64,000 nt of DNA from Torreya grandis (GCA_037957365.1 JARHVA010000122.1:4453501-4517500); one strand, 5' to 3'; counted from the first letter of the stretch, positions 43,800 to 56,117 are shown. A program made the numbers and translations. The notes: generated by a model not told the origin, from the sequence alone.

Positions 43800-46253
43800 T
43801 ATCTAATGTTTCAATGTTTACACAAATATAATCAAGTAAATGGATGAAAAATTAAAATGCCAAACTCTAAGGTCAAAGTATTTCAAATCAGTCTAATCTA
43901 GGAATTTAAAAGTTGCTAGGTCTTTCGACCAAACATGGCATCAAAATCTAGGCTCAAACAAGGCATGTGCTATGACTCTTGGCTAAATGGCATCAAAACC
44001 TAGACTTTGAAAATAGATGAAAGTTTTAATCTAACGGATTTGAAACACTTCTTAAAAACACTAGGCATTTGATTCTTGGACATGAACTTGGTCAATTAGG
44101 TATAAGGTATGAAATAAAAGGCACTTTATCAATAGTTTATTTTCTCATAAATAATGGTATAAAACTTGGTTCTTTTGACAAATAGGCTAGATAAAGGTGA
44201 TCAATATAACTATTTTAGATAAAAGATCACAAAAGTATACTTGGATTGGTTTGAAAATGTAGGAACACATTTGAAACTCTATGAAATAAGGTCTATGAAA
44301 TAATATTCAAAATGTTTTGGGTAGTGTAATGATGTTATACTACCCAAAAATATGTAACAAAAAGTTGTTTCAAAAACTCTCTAAGGCAAAGACATTTTCC
44401 ATAATTTTGACAACATAACACTACTTTTATTAACTCAAAATGTGGTGGTGTATAGACTTAAAGTGAAAGTGTTTAACACAAAATGGCTTAAGTCTATCAA
44501 GTGATGATAATTATTAAGAGTCTTTGATGGCCTTCAACCTAAATTGGAAATTAAACCTAAGTTCCCTCAATTTTAATACAAATTTTTAACCCACTTAACA
44601 CATTAACCCTGTGAACTTGTAAAGGTGTAATTTTGAATTTAATTATAAGTGAAGAACTTAAATAACTTTGGTAAATGTCTAGACTCAATTAGGCAGCATA
44701 ACTATGCCAAAGTGGATGATATGACTCTCAAGATTTTCATGAACTTTGAAAAAGGAAAATGGATGATCTCACATGGGAAACATAATTCCTCTTTATTTAA
44801 AGGAAAATTTGGACTATGTTTTTAGTTTGGATTATTTGTTTACACCAAGTTTTTCACTCCACACAAGACTTTAAAATAGGAAAAAACCAACTAATTAACT
44901 TTTCTTAGATCCTAAACTGACAAAATTACTTGGTATTATTGGAATCCATCAATATACATCATTTGAGAGGATTTTAGGTGTTCACTCAAAAGTAAATGTG
45001 CATTATATAGTAGGGTTTTTACACCCCCTTATCTCAAATGAAAGTACTATGACATGGACCTTGAGGTTCACCTTGCACCAACAATACTTCCATGGAAAGT
45101 GGGGATTTATCTAAGATCTAACAAGTTTTTTAATGATCTAGGGGAATCAATTACACAATGACTTTCACACCAAACAATGCAAAAGAAAAGCATAGATTTT
45201 TGGTCTATATCACTTGGCTTATTGTAAAAAGGTCTAGTCCTTTTTTCAACCACTACATCCTATTCTTTACTTAGTGTAGTGTGATGTCCAAAATACCACT
45301 ACGTCTTGTGTGTAACTCCAAAGGAGCTAAATTAAGTCAATTATGGGAGATGAAACCCTAGGTCAAAGTTACCCTAAAAAACTTATGAGAGCTGATGAAG
45401 TCCCCCTCATAAGCCAAGATGCATAAAAATAAATAAAGAATGAAAGTACAAAGACTTTAGGGTCATTTTCAAGGTCACCAAATCTTTAACAAGTTTTTGG
45501 GGAGTGCTTTAGATGATATGCTTTCTAAGCCTTGGACTAGGTTACTTTACAATAGGAATGGCACTTTTGATTCCAAGGGTTCCCTATAAGGGACAAATGG
45601 AAGAGCATATATGAAAAATTCCTCTCTTTGCCAAATAAAATTTATCTAATCAACTATTACAAATAAGAATTGACAAGTGTGTTTAATTTTAAACTCGAAT
45701 GAAATGTTTGGTGTTGTTCATTTGACCCCTTGGTCTTAGTTGCAAACTTTGAAAAAACATTCACTAAAAACATCTAAATTATTTGTTAAACACCTAAAAC
45801 AAGGTTCTTAATCAATTTTTAAGCATGAAAAGGTGATTTAAACATGTTTTGAGCAAATTTTAAACTTGGTCCTATAGCAAAATTGTTAGAATATCCTTTA
45901 GCTTTGGATCTCTTTTGAGTTTAAAACAACAATCTTTGGATAAGTAGCTCTCAAGTCTATTGGTTTTAAAAAACATAGTGACTGATGTCAGTTAATACCA
46001 CCAACATTAGTTATGGCCAACTGAGATATAATTGATGTTAGTTTTGCTGATCAACATCAATTAGGTTAGGTAATCGATGTCAATATTTTTGTTGATGTCA
46101 GTTATTATGTAAAAACTGTGGCAACCAAAAATGGAAAAATAAAGTTAGGAAATCAATTTGCAAGTAATTTAAAGGCTCAAATAAATATTTTAGAGTTGAA
46201 AAAGTATATATTTCATGTGTGGGATACATCTAGTACCACCAATCATACCATTA
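43800..46253 (-). mobile_element. Element B leader and primer region
   Basis: Non-coding leader shared with element C (30082-31991, inverted). The primer region just inside the LTR reads taatggtatgattggtggtac on the minus strand up to 46253 and aligns loosely with the C version. Decayed palindromes occupy 45977-46105 (gtgactgatgtcagtta, accaacattagtta, taatcgatgtcaat, gttgatgtcagtta). Confidence 0.7.
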
Positions 46254-47455
46254 TGTGATCTAATTATTTGACTCAAGAGAGGATGGTTAGTATGGTGTTA
46301 GTTTCAAAATGAAAACAAAGTGAAATAAACACACTAATAGCATAACATCTCTAGTCCTAGACACTAGGGAGAGCTTAGTTAATAAAATCAAATGAAAAAC
46401 ACAACTAAAAATAAAGGAATCAAACACCAGAGTTCCTTCACCTTCTTTGGATGCTCCAAATGCCTTTATAGTGGTGGTTTGCTTGGCTTGTACTCATGAA
46501 GTCCTTGGCAATGGAAGCTTGGTGACCTTCATATCTCCTTAGCACCTTGTGGCTTGTAGCTTGGCTTGGTTTAGAATTAATTTGGCATGGTAAAACTAGT
46601 TTAAGTGAAGTTTTTGGAACCAATATTGCATGATAACTTTGTACCAAAATAGCTTATAAATGATGTTATGAGGCCTCCTATTTATAGATTTTTTAGAATG
46701 ATCGGAATCAACCTCAACCATCCATCTCAAGATTGAGATGTGTGGTTGAGGATTAATTTAATTTTTGTAATTGATTTTTTAATTATCCTCATCATGACAT
46801 TAGAATATGGGGCAATTAAGAGGCATGGAGGGTATCATAAAAGGCATTGATGAGGCATGGGAGGCATGAATCTTGATATTTATGACATGTATGGCCTAGG
46901 GATGTCTTTCAAAGACATGAGGTCACTTGATGATGCAAATATTTCATATTCATTTCTAAAAACAAGTATTCAACAAGTTTCTATGGAATTATTAATTAGG
47001 ACTTGATTTGGTTCAATTAGCTCTTAAGCATGACTAAGCACATTGTGCACAAATTATCCAAATTGATCAAAATGCCTTGTTCTTAGTCCTAAATTTAAAT
47101 AGATTGGAATTGGAAGTCCATGTTAGATGCATTGAATGCATATTCCCATTTAGGATTTTACCAAAAAAAATAATGAAGGCATAAGTCTTGTGCAAAATAT
47201 TTGATAGGGAAGAGATATCTAGAACACCTAGGTGCAAAATTGACATTTTTACTCAAAATGATCTGATCAAAGTTAGCTAGACCAAAAATTACATTACCCC
47301 ATTTAGTGACACCCTATCCAAAATCATAACTTGAATATGTCATTTTCACATCATTTAGCATTTTTTAGTGTTTTTAGGACAAATTGTGCATTTTAGGTCG
47401 AAATTGGCCAAAAGCCTAATTGGAGGTTATTGATGGCTAGTTTTAGGTGTCTTTA
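46254..47455 (-). repeat. Element B LTR, right (5' LTR)
   Basis: Begins TGTGATCT and ends TGTCTTTA on the + strand, directly followed by ATGGG. It aligns over its full length to 21418-22611. The short frame at 46438-46647 lies inside the LTR and is not supported as a gene. Confidence 0.9.
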
Positions 47456-47460
47456 ATGGG

Positions 47461-47900
47461 TGGTTATTAGATCAACAAGTTGGTCGATACTTGGAAAAAG
47501 GAAGTCATATTTTAGACAAGTGAGGTTTAAGTCATGATAATCAGTGTAGATATGAATTCTTTTGATCACTTTTGTGACAAGAATAATATTGGAAACCCAT
47601 TATGGGTAGTTGATGGGTTGGATAAAGTTAACAGAAAGGACACATTTGAGTTCTTCTTTAACAAGAAGAGAAATATGAGGATGCATTTTGTGAAGCTTCT
47701 ACTTAACAAGTTTAGCATCTCAATTGGTAACAATGTTATGGGTGATGATACCAAGCATGTCATTATAAGACCAAGCAAAGGCTTTGTTATGGTTATTAAT
47801 AAATGTGGCATAATTAGCTTACTCAGAAGAATCTAAAGATTGACCAATCTTGAGGGTGCAGGGGTTATTATGAGAGGGTAAATTGATGTCAGTGGTTGAT
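47461..47900 (-). pseudogene. Element A RT remnant, 5' part
   Basis: This is the upstream half of the RT interrupted by B. On the minus strand the text corresponds to the RT entry seen in B near 27960-27780: the 'K..R.M.P' entry, the NGFPILFLSQK strand and then the D-NK.C.K segment toward 47461. The joined reading across B would restore the normal order. The + strand frame at 47534-47836 is a shadow. Confidence 0.75.
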
Positions 47901-48673
47901 TCATTTAACATAGCTTGTGTTTTAGATGGGAGTGATCATTAGATATAGGAATCATCTACACCCATGTATGTGAGAATAACATCATCATCTTGACATTAGA
48001 TAACATTGATAGTGGAAGTGTCTTCATCAATCATTTCAAGATGAATGAGAGGAAGGGACCTTATTTCCTTACCTTGGTGATAGGTGAGAGGGCCCAAATA
48101 GATGGCATTTATTAGCAAAAAAATAGGAGGTATAGATACATCTAATTCAACAAGTTATGGTGGAAAAGAGGGTAAAGAAGGAGAGACTAGCTCTTCAATA
48201 ATTGGTACATGGGAAGTTTTGGTGACTTTAGTTAGTTTTTCATAACCCACTCCATGCCTCCTTTTAGAATTTTCAATGGTTTTGCTAGTGGGATATTCAC
48301 TAGGCATATAAACACCCTACTCATAACGACCCAAACCAAATCCTTTCTAGGCACACCTATAGAGATAGGTATGAGTGAAACTAGGCTTGCTCAGGAAAGA
48401 GAAGTCATAGGTAAATGGTTGTGGTGAAGAGGATGGATTGCTGATAATGGCAGCTTGATCAATTCCCCTATATGTGAAATTATTTCAAAGGTTAGGGGAG
48501 GCATAAAGGATGAACATCCCAGTATGGGGATCATAATCTAGGTGCATATGAAGTTTTCCATACTCTTTTGGAGTATGTAACATGTCAATAATTAAAAAAT
48601 GATATTATCTAAGTGATAAACACTTGAAAGTTTCCTCCATGAGATATTTTTCAAGGATTTATGTCATTGGTAT

Positions 48674-49216
48674 CTATGTAACCAGGGTAGTGGAGCTTGT
48701 GGAAGCTTTAAAAGTAACATGCAGAGAAGATGATGTATTTAATGGAATGAGAAAATCATTGGGACTATAAGTCATGTTGTATGTTTTAAATAGAGGTGGG
48801 TTGGTGGGTATAACATACACTTGCCAATTGTGCTCAAATTTGACACAATGGTGCAAAGTTGAGGGCACACATGCCATAGCATATATCCAAAGTCATCCAA
48901 GTAGTATGTTTTATTAGAACTCCCCTTCTACAACATAGAATAACTTAAGAATTATGAAGGGACCTACATAGATATGTAAGAGAACAATTCCAACTATAGT
49001 AGTTATGGTATCATTAAAGGAGTAGAGCACTGCATTAGTTTGAGACATGCAATTGTCAAGAAGAGCTAGTTGTTTGTAGGCATGGGTGGAGATAATGTTA
49101 ATAATATCTCCCCTATTGATCATGAATCCTTTAACATGAGTTTTTTTGATATATATATATATTGTAATAAAAAGGGTAGAATCTTTATTTTTAGGGTGTT
49201 GAAGTGGGATTTCCAA
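48674..49216 (-). pseudogene. Element A protease remnant
   Basis: Minus strand: HVKGFMINRGDIINIISTHA, YKQLALLDNCMSQTNAVLYS, FNDTITTIVGIVLLHIYVGP, then LKLFYVVEGEF, and after a break ACVPSTLHHCVKFEHNWQVY. This is the aspartic protease of Tat-type elements with its conserved trailing PSTLHQ.VKF. The catalytic segment, usually IDGGS, reads INRGD, so the aspartate is lost. Confidence 0.87.
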
Positions 49217-49536
49217 ATCACTAAAGGAAATTAGGAGATAGAGTTAAGAGAGCTGAGTAAAGCTATAAGAGGTTGGGGATCATCAGGTTGTACCTCAACC
49301 ACTTACAAAGCACTAATCAAAGCTTGAAGGTGTTGGGGTGAGTTTTGGATTAACTCATATAAGGAAATTTTCACAAGAGTTTGGTGAAGATATTTCACCA
49401 TCAAGCTTTGAATAACTTCTGAAGATGTTGGTTTCAGGATACCCAAGATGGAAATCTTAGGAATTAGAGGAGTGTCTTTGGATAAGGGATGAGCCCAAGG
49501 AGTAATGACCTTTTTCTTACCTTTATCTTTTTAATT

Positions 49537-50052
49537 TTATGACCATGTGGCCACATTAATTATGCTGATTTGAAACATAGGTGAAGGAGGTGGCAAAGGG
49601 GGTACAAACACATCTTTAGGTTTGAATTCAAGTGGAATAGTATGAGGCATTGTGGATGCTAGAGGTGAAATAATAGGAAGGTTAATGGGAGTATCAATAA
49701 AGGGAGTGTCAACCTCAAAGTGTTTTTGAATGACTATTGTGAGAGCTTTACAACTCTTAGTATCATGTCCAAGAAAATGATAATATAGACACACTTGTGT
49801 ATCATTAAACCAAGATGGCTTCAGTCTACGAGGGATATAAGGCTTAATGGGAGGAAGATTTATTATGAAATATTTTAATAACTGACGTAGGAATTTTTTT
49901 TGAGATCTTATGAGTGGGATAACACTTATTGTGGTAATAGGAGTGGACACCTTCTTTTGTTTAGGAGTTTTAGGGATGATTTTGCATGGAACTTTTTTAA
50001 GTGGCAGTGGAGTTACATGTTTTACTGACACTTTATTAATGTTAGGTATCAT
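49537..50052 (-). pseudogene. Element A gag end with zinc-knuckle-like motif
   Basis: An open frame of 171 codons. The middle reads CLYYHFLGHDTKSCKAL, the plant gypsy gag version of a zinc knuckle (C..H...GH.T..C). Before it is a lysine- and proline-rich part with HVTPLPLKKVPCK, and after it a proline-rich PPLPPPSPMF. It lies between the gag core and the protease. It is the longest intact stretch of element A. Confidence 0.75.
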
Positions 50053-50719
50053 GGTATCAGATGTGAATTGCCTACTAGGTGGTAGAGGTAGTATTGGAGG
50101 TAACTTAACCTTTTGTTTTCCTTAGATTGGCAATACTCTAGCTAAAGTAGAGGGGTGAAATCCTAAAATTGATGGCAAGGTTGAGGGTTGAAGAGGGAAG
50201 GATTGGCCAGATTTAGAAAAATTAAAATATTTTTGTAGTTTAGGACATGAAACTCCAACTTGTGGTTGGAGAGTCAGATCTAATTTCACCTATGGATAAA
50301 TTAGATTAGAGACTAGAAGTACACCTAAAGACCAAATCTACTTTAATACGGTAGATGCTTATGAGGGTCAGGACTCTAATGTAGATGGATGAGATTCTAT
50401 TGATTTTGGTGAAGAAGTTCTAACTTTGTCAAATGCTTTTGGGTAAAGGGTAGTGAGAGGGTTGGTGGTAAAGTTCAATACTCATTATGTAGGATACAGA
50501 GTTTTAAGTTAGTCCCAAAATGGCATGTGATCTAGTTTCATGGAGTCAACAAATTCTAGACTTTTCAGTAATCATGAGAAGGGTTTAGATGAAGTTGATG
50601 TGGGATTTACGGTTGATTCTTTATAAGGATAAGGTGATTTAAAAAGAGGGAAATTATTAGTCTCTGCTACCTCAAGCTAAAGATGATAAATAGCCACAAC
50701 AAGGTCTTCTTCAATAGAG

Positions 50720-51210
50720 ACAAACAAGAGGCATGGTATTCGATGGGTGGAGGAGAGGTAGGTGAAGAAGGCTCGTCAAGGGGGTAGAGCATAGGTATAA
50801 TTTATCCCTCAACATGTGGGCAAGGAATAGGTAAATTATGATCCTCCATAGGTAAAAGAAGTGGTAAAATTGGTGGAATTGGAGTAGGCACAATAGGTCT
50901 CTCATCTAATATAGCATTAAATAACATTAACTCTTCTAAGTGCAAAGGTGGAGTGGATGGGGTACTAATTTATATTGGTAGAGGAGAGGTAGGTAAAGAG
51001 TGTTCCTCAAGAGGATATAACATAAGAATGATCTTACCCTTAACATGTGTTTGTGGAATAGGTAAGTCATGGTCCTCAAGTGGCAAGAGGATAGGTAACA
51101 TTGGTGTAAAAGGAATTGGCAATATAGGCTCCTATCATGATAAAAGGAGTGGTACAGGAGGCTCTTCCTCATGTGGGAATGGAACAGGTGAAATAATCTC
51201 TTCTACTTGA
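50720..51210 (-). repeat. Proline-rich tandem repeat in element A gag
   Basis: Two units of roughly 220-230 bp align: 'ggtagaggagaggtaggtnaag' at about 50740 and 50978, and 'atgtg-g-ggaataggtaa-tatgatcctc' at about 50812 and 51048. On the minus strand they encode PLEDHDLPIPQTHVKGKI-like segments with many prolines. The repeats are much more diverged than the young duplications elsewhere in the window. Confidence 0.7.
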
Positions 51211-51245
51211 GGAGGAAGAATGGTCAAAACAAATACCATAGACTC

Positions 51246-51677
51246 TTACAACAAGGAGCCATAACCCTTCCTCAAATTAAACCTTCTATATAGTTTGACC
51301 CTTCCCATCCTATTCCAACTTGGTTCAAGGAGGATGAGTTTTACCACCATTTCAACCTCTCCATACCTATTATGATCACATGAGTTATTAGTCATGGTAT
51401 GAATAATATTTTGATTGGGTGAATGATTAGGAAAATGCTATTTGAAAACATCCATATTCTGATTAGTAGGCACATTACGGTTATCCAAGATGATATCACC
51501 CCTATCAAGTATGTCTTAAATAATGTTTTTGAATGTTTTATAATTATTATAATTATGGCCTTTGACTTGATGGTAGCTGTAAAACTCATCCTCCTTGTAC
51601 CAAGTTGGAATAGGATGGGAAGGGTCAAACTATATAGAAGGTTTAATTTGAGGAAGGGTTATGGCTCCTTGTTGTAA
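51246..51677. repeat. Inverted duplication in element A gag, 99-bp arms
   Basis: 51246-51344 is the reverse complement of 51579-51677 with one mismatch, separated by 234 bp. The right arm sits in gag context; the left arm is the inverted copy and breaks the frame. The low divergence shows that it arose long after element A inserted. Confidence 0.93.
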
Positions 51678-51679
51678 TA

Positions 51680-53094
51680 GTTTTTCCAAAATAGAAGTAT
51701 ATGAATCCTCAATGGGAGTGTATTGTCTTTGTTGATATAGTTGTTAGAATTGCTTGGTCAAATTTTGGGAAGTCAAGGAATTACGTTGGTTTTTGGTTAT
51801 GGAATAAGTTGATTTAATGACCACCGCATTGGTGGAGCATTTAGATTTTTGGTTAGAATGAGAAATTTTAGAATAAGAGGATTCATTTGATTTAGAATTG
51901 GCATTATTACTACACAAATTGACTCTACCTTCGTCTATAGCCTAAATCTCAAGTTTTCATGCCATTGTAAAGGCTTCATCAAATTTGTGGAAAGTTTTTA
52001 ATCAGAGTGTGGATGAAATGTGCTTAGCACATGCCCTTGAGAAGAGCTTAAAAAGCTTAGGTTGGGGTAAGGACAAGGATAGTTTCTTGATTAATCCTCT
52101 CCAGTGAGTGACAAAATCTATGATAGATTCATCATCAAATTATCTAATAGAATAAAGGTCCATAATAGAATCCTTTTTAGAAATATTAATACAAAAATGG
52201 TCTAGGAATATTTGTGAGCTTGGTAAATGAGAAAAGGGAGTCTTGAGTTATAGAGCTATACCAATCTAGGGCCGCACCTAAAAGAGACATAAGGAAAGTG
52301 TGAAGTAATAATGCATCATCATTCCCTATTAAATAATAAGCATGTCTAAATGCTCACAAATGTTGTTATGGGTCCTCTTTACTCTGGAAATGAGTAGATA
52401 TGAGGAATTCCCATTGGCTTGAATAAGGGTGAATAGGCATAGAAGGATGGATGGGTTTATTATATATCTAATAATAAGATAACACATTCTTTTAACCTGA
52501 TATAGATGTCTCTAGATTAGACAACTTGTCCATCAGCATCTTAATGAGGTCTAGAGGGGGATTGGTTTGGGAGATACCCCCTAAGTTATAGGGAACCTGA
52601 TAAGAAGTAGGGAGAGAGTATGACATAGCTTGCTGAGGTTGTGTTAATGTAACATAGGGATAATGAGTCATAGGTTAAGGGGTAGAAAGAAAATGGGCTT
52701 GTTCTATTGGGTTAGAGACTATGCTTTGGTTAGATGTTATTATTATAGGTTGGGTTATTGGCATGGTTATACTAGGTGAAGGGTGAGTCGTAACTTACGT
52801 AATTATAGGTGCAAGAGTAGATGGAATAGGTACCACCAAATTTTGAAATGGGGTGAGACTTGACTGAACTACTTGTGGTTGTGAAATTAGGGAAGTCATG
52901 CTAGGGTTTAAGTGGCATTGAGTAGTTGGCAATTCTAAACTTTGGACATTGTTTATGGTTGGGTTACCTATCAAATTAGTGGTTTGAGTAACCATGGGGA
53001 AAATAGTTGAGATAGTTAAAACTAAAGTTATCTTCATCAGAGAAGTTATCATACCATATAGTATGTCACCCAAAAAATTGTAGGTTTGGCTCAT
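51680..53094 (-). pseudogene. Element A gag remnant
   Basis: The start is at 53094: MSQTYNFLGDILYGMITSLM, then a serine-, proline- and glutamine-rich region to about 52795. Toward 52300-51950 the text matches the gag core in broken frames, with an RI.QE.I...D segment near 52110 and a 'W..L...F..F' pattern. Gag would form the particle. Inactive. Confidence 0.7.
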
Positions 53095-54583
53095 GGTAAG
53101 GTAATGCTAAAGGGCTACCACATTGAGATCAATAAATTTAGAAAAATATTAATCTCCTTCAGGCACAATGGGAATTTGGTTGGGGTTGGGAATATGCTTA
53201 GTATCTAAAGTATGATCCATGATAGAATTAGTAATAAGAGGGGAAGGTGGAAGTGGTTACCAACTTGTATAATCGACAAGAATTTTGGCTTGGGCTCATG
53301 TCAATACCATGAAGAAGAAGTATAAATAGTCTTAATACTTTGTATTAGTGGCAGAATAAGGAAAAAATAAATTTAGGTATAGTTAAGTAGGTTGTTTTAG
53401 CTTATTGTTTTGGAATAAACTAAAATTACACAGTCACTGATGTCGGTCTCCTAACTGATGTCGATAGTTAAAGTCTGTCGATGTCGATGGGATTAATTGA
53501 TATCAGTCACTATGATATCTTGGGAGATGGAAAATCCAACATTTTAGAAACCTAGAGGTAGAATCTAGGTAAAATAAAGGATGCAAGAGGTCTGTGTAAG
53601 GAGAATGAAGACTCAAAAAACTTGATATAATAGGTTATACAACTTGAGTATTATAAATGGTGTTGATTTTGTAAATGAATGGAAAAATGTCCTTACCAAC
53701 TCTAAAATATAGAAGGCAATATAAAAGTATAAAAAGAACATACAACCAATAATTATTAACTCCTAGAGATTAATTTTAGTCTCATGTTGGCTTATGCCTT
53801 AATTAGATAGTGAAATGAGAATTTGGTTACCGAAGGTACTAGAAAGCAATCTAGAGCTAGTTTCAGGTTAGTTTTAGTGTTCAAGAGGAAATCTATGTTA
53901 GACTAGGTACATGGATTGTTATAAGAGCTCACTCCCCACACTTCATGAACTTGAAGCCAAGCGAGGCTGCTTAGCCAAAATAAACCTTCTACCTATATTT
54001 TATACTCTGCCAAAGAATGGAGTAGGTTCTCCCCTTGGTGGTGAAATCCAAGTAGGATAGTCAGGTAAGGTAAGGTGATCCACCAGGTGGTGAAATCTCA
54101 ATGGGCCTTGTCTCATATGAGTTTAGATCTTTGTTTTTGTGAGTGTGATCTAGTTGTGTAACATAGGTGTAATACAATTCATTTATAATACTTGTAATTA
54201 ACTAGGTGAGCTAATATGTAACAAGCAAACAATGAAGTGCAGTAAGTTTTAAACCCAAATCTGAAGTGTTTAGATTTCAATGAAAATAGTGATGAATTAG
54301 GAGAAGAGAATGAAATTCACTATCATAATGTACATGCAAGAAATAAATAAAGAAGAGATTCTTATAACTTGTAATAAAAATAATAAGTTGCTTTTAGAGG
54401 CAAAAGGAAGAGAAGAGTGGCAAGGAAGAAGAAATTTTAGTTTATTGCCCTTAAATAGAAAATAAAATGTTGAATATTTTTATTTGAGAGAGAAAAGAAG
54501 GATAAGGTGTAAGGAATGAAATTTTCACTATAATACACCTATATGAATGCTTAAAACAAGAAATGAACCGAAGGAAAACTCTA
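53095..54583 (-). mobile_element. Element A leader with palindromes
   Basis: Non-coding leader between primer region and gag. The palindrome cluster at 53431-53514 reads cagtcactgatgtcggtct, aactgatgtcgatag, gtcgatgtcgatgg and ttgatatcagtcacta. No protein was recognised. Confidence 0.65.
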
Positions 54584-54607
54584 GGGTCCCACTGGGCATG
54601 CCAAAAA
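54584..54607 (-). other. Primer-binding region of element A
   Basis: On the minus strand TTGGCATGCCCAGTGGGACC follows the LTR end AAACA. It shares TTGGCA and AGTGGGAC with element C. Confidence 0.7.
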
Positions 54608-56117
54608 TGTTTCACTAAATTTTGAATCTATTTGATGTTTAAGGAGAAATAAAGATGAAAAGGGATTAAATATTAGAGAGAACCTAGATTGGTTACACAC
54701 AGTATCTAGATGATGTTGAGAACTCCTTTTTGGTTGTGAAGGACTACCTATGAATAAGAAATTAATAGCACCAAAAATATTTTTTAGCAAATATATGAGT
54801 GGGCTACCAAGCTATGCACTTGTTCCTAGAAGTGTCAAACTTCCTTGGTGATGACAATCCACTTTTTGAAAAAAAATTGGTAATGAATAATAAAATTAAA
54901 GAGAGAGTAATAAAGATATATTCATACCATTATTATAGTCTAAGTGTAGTAGAGAATGACATAGTGCAAGTAATGTGAGTTATTGATGTTTTTAGAGGTG
55001 GTTGAGGTAGGCTCAGGGAGGTTAGTGGAAATCCATAGTCACCAACATCAGCTAGGCTATTAATACCAGTAAAATATATGGTTGATGTTGGGTATATGAT
55101 ATATTTTAGTTATGTGACTGATGTCAGTAGGGGAAATAGGTCTTAGGGGGTTGTAGGAGAGTTTTTTGAGCTAAGAGGTGGATGTTGGTCAAGTTTATGA
55201 GGTTGGGAAGAGTCCTAAGGGAGTGTGTAAGGCTCAAGTGGGTCTAGATAGAAGGTTGGTATGTTTGGAGTGGAGAAAAATAGTTGAAAGAGTTTTAAAA
55301 CCCCTCCATATGGAGAATTGGGATGTTTATGAAATGATAAATAGTACAATGTAAAGCAATTGTAAAATGACTATTTAAAGGAATTACCAAAAAATAGAGA
55401 TATACTTAGCTGATAAAAAGGATGAATTATGGGTGTTAGATAGATGGAACTAGTGAGGAATGTTGAAGTAATAGGTGAATTGGAAGACAAGCATGTGTTG
55501 GCTATTTTGAAGAATCAAAGCTCTATGTAGTATATCAATTCCTGATCTAGATCGATTTGTGCTAAATAATAGTAAACTTGAATGTAGAAAATTGAATGTC
55601 AAAAGCCTGTATGCAAATAATTGAGTTTTCTTGATTTCTACTAATCTAAACATCGGTTTGGAGTTTTGATTAAGTAACCAATGTTGATGATCCCACTGAC
55701 GTTGACCATGGGTTGACTGACATCAATGGCATGAGAATAGGCAAAAGGGCTATTTTTAGCCTATTTTGGTTCTTTCTCATGCCAAGTGTTGTATCTATTA
55801 GGAAATGGTTGAAATGGGAGGTTAAGAAGGATGTAGTTAGTTATGAATTTATTTTTGGGGTGAGAAAAAGTCATGGGTAATTAAGATTAGGGGACTAAGT
55901 CTTGAGGTGACTCAGAGGGTAAGAATTAGTCATAGGATGAGGTGGCTAGGTAAGGTGGCATAAGTAGTGTTTAATTAAATTAATTAAATATTTTAAATTA
56001 ATTAAATTTATGAGGGGTAAAATCATGGGTTAGGAAGGCTAATTATTAAAAATGGGCTCAAGGGGGGTTTCAACATAGGAAGTTACACACATGTGTGTCA
56101 TAATTTTGGTGTCTACA
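54608..56117 (-). repeat. Element A 5' LTR
   Basis: On the + strand it begins TGTTTCACTAAA and ends GGTGTCTACA; in the element's direction it starts TGTAGACACC, the same start as the C LTR. The first 600 bp align with 16098-16681. Palindrome sites are at 55038-55054, 55116-55129 and 55648-55728 (taaccaatgttgatg, actgacgttgacc, actgacatcaatgg). The right end is inferred from the TGTCTACA terminus, because the left LTR is truncated. Confidence 0.72.

Larger units (their letters stand above)
21418..47455 (-). mobile_element. Element B: Tat-type Ty3/gypsy, split by element C
   Basis: Two LTRs (21418-22611 and 46254-47455) and an ATGGG target duplication define the ends. Minus-strand order: leader with palindromes (46250 to about 43800), gag (about 43650-40600), protease (about 39900-39400). 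Element C interrupts at 38689/28880. B resumes with RT and RNase H (about 28220-26750), second RNase H (about 26680-26150), integrase (about 25900-25270), then 2.4 kb of non-coding repeats and a polypurine tract. Without C it is about 16 kb, large but normal for the Tat group. The LTRs differ at roughly one base in ten by eye, so it is old, and it is inserted in the still older element A. Confidence 0.9.
16098..56117 (-). mobile_element. Element A: Tat-type Ty3/gypsy, split by element B
   Basis: Read on the minus strand: 5' LTR (56117 to 54608), primer-site region (54607-54584), leader, gag (53094 to about 49500), protease (49216 to about 48674) and RT start (about 47900 to 47461). Element B interrupts here. 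A then resumes with RT (21412 to about 20500), RNase H and second RNase H (about 20500-20060), integrase (about 19650-18950), a 3' non-coding part and a rearranged 3' LTR (16098-16891). Without B it is about 14 kb. Catalytic residues are lost in protease, RT and integrase. The flanks ggtgg (16093-16097) and gaagg (56118-56122) are only a partial match, so the target duplication is uncertain. Confidence 0.8.

Noticed and set aside
47534..47836. 100-codon plus-strand frame
   Set aside because: It lies opposite the RT remnant of element A and shows no family of its own.
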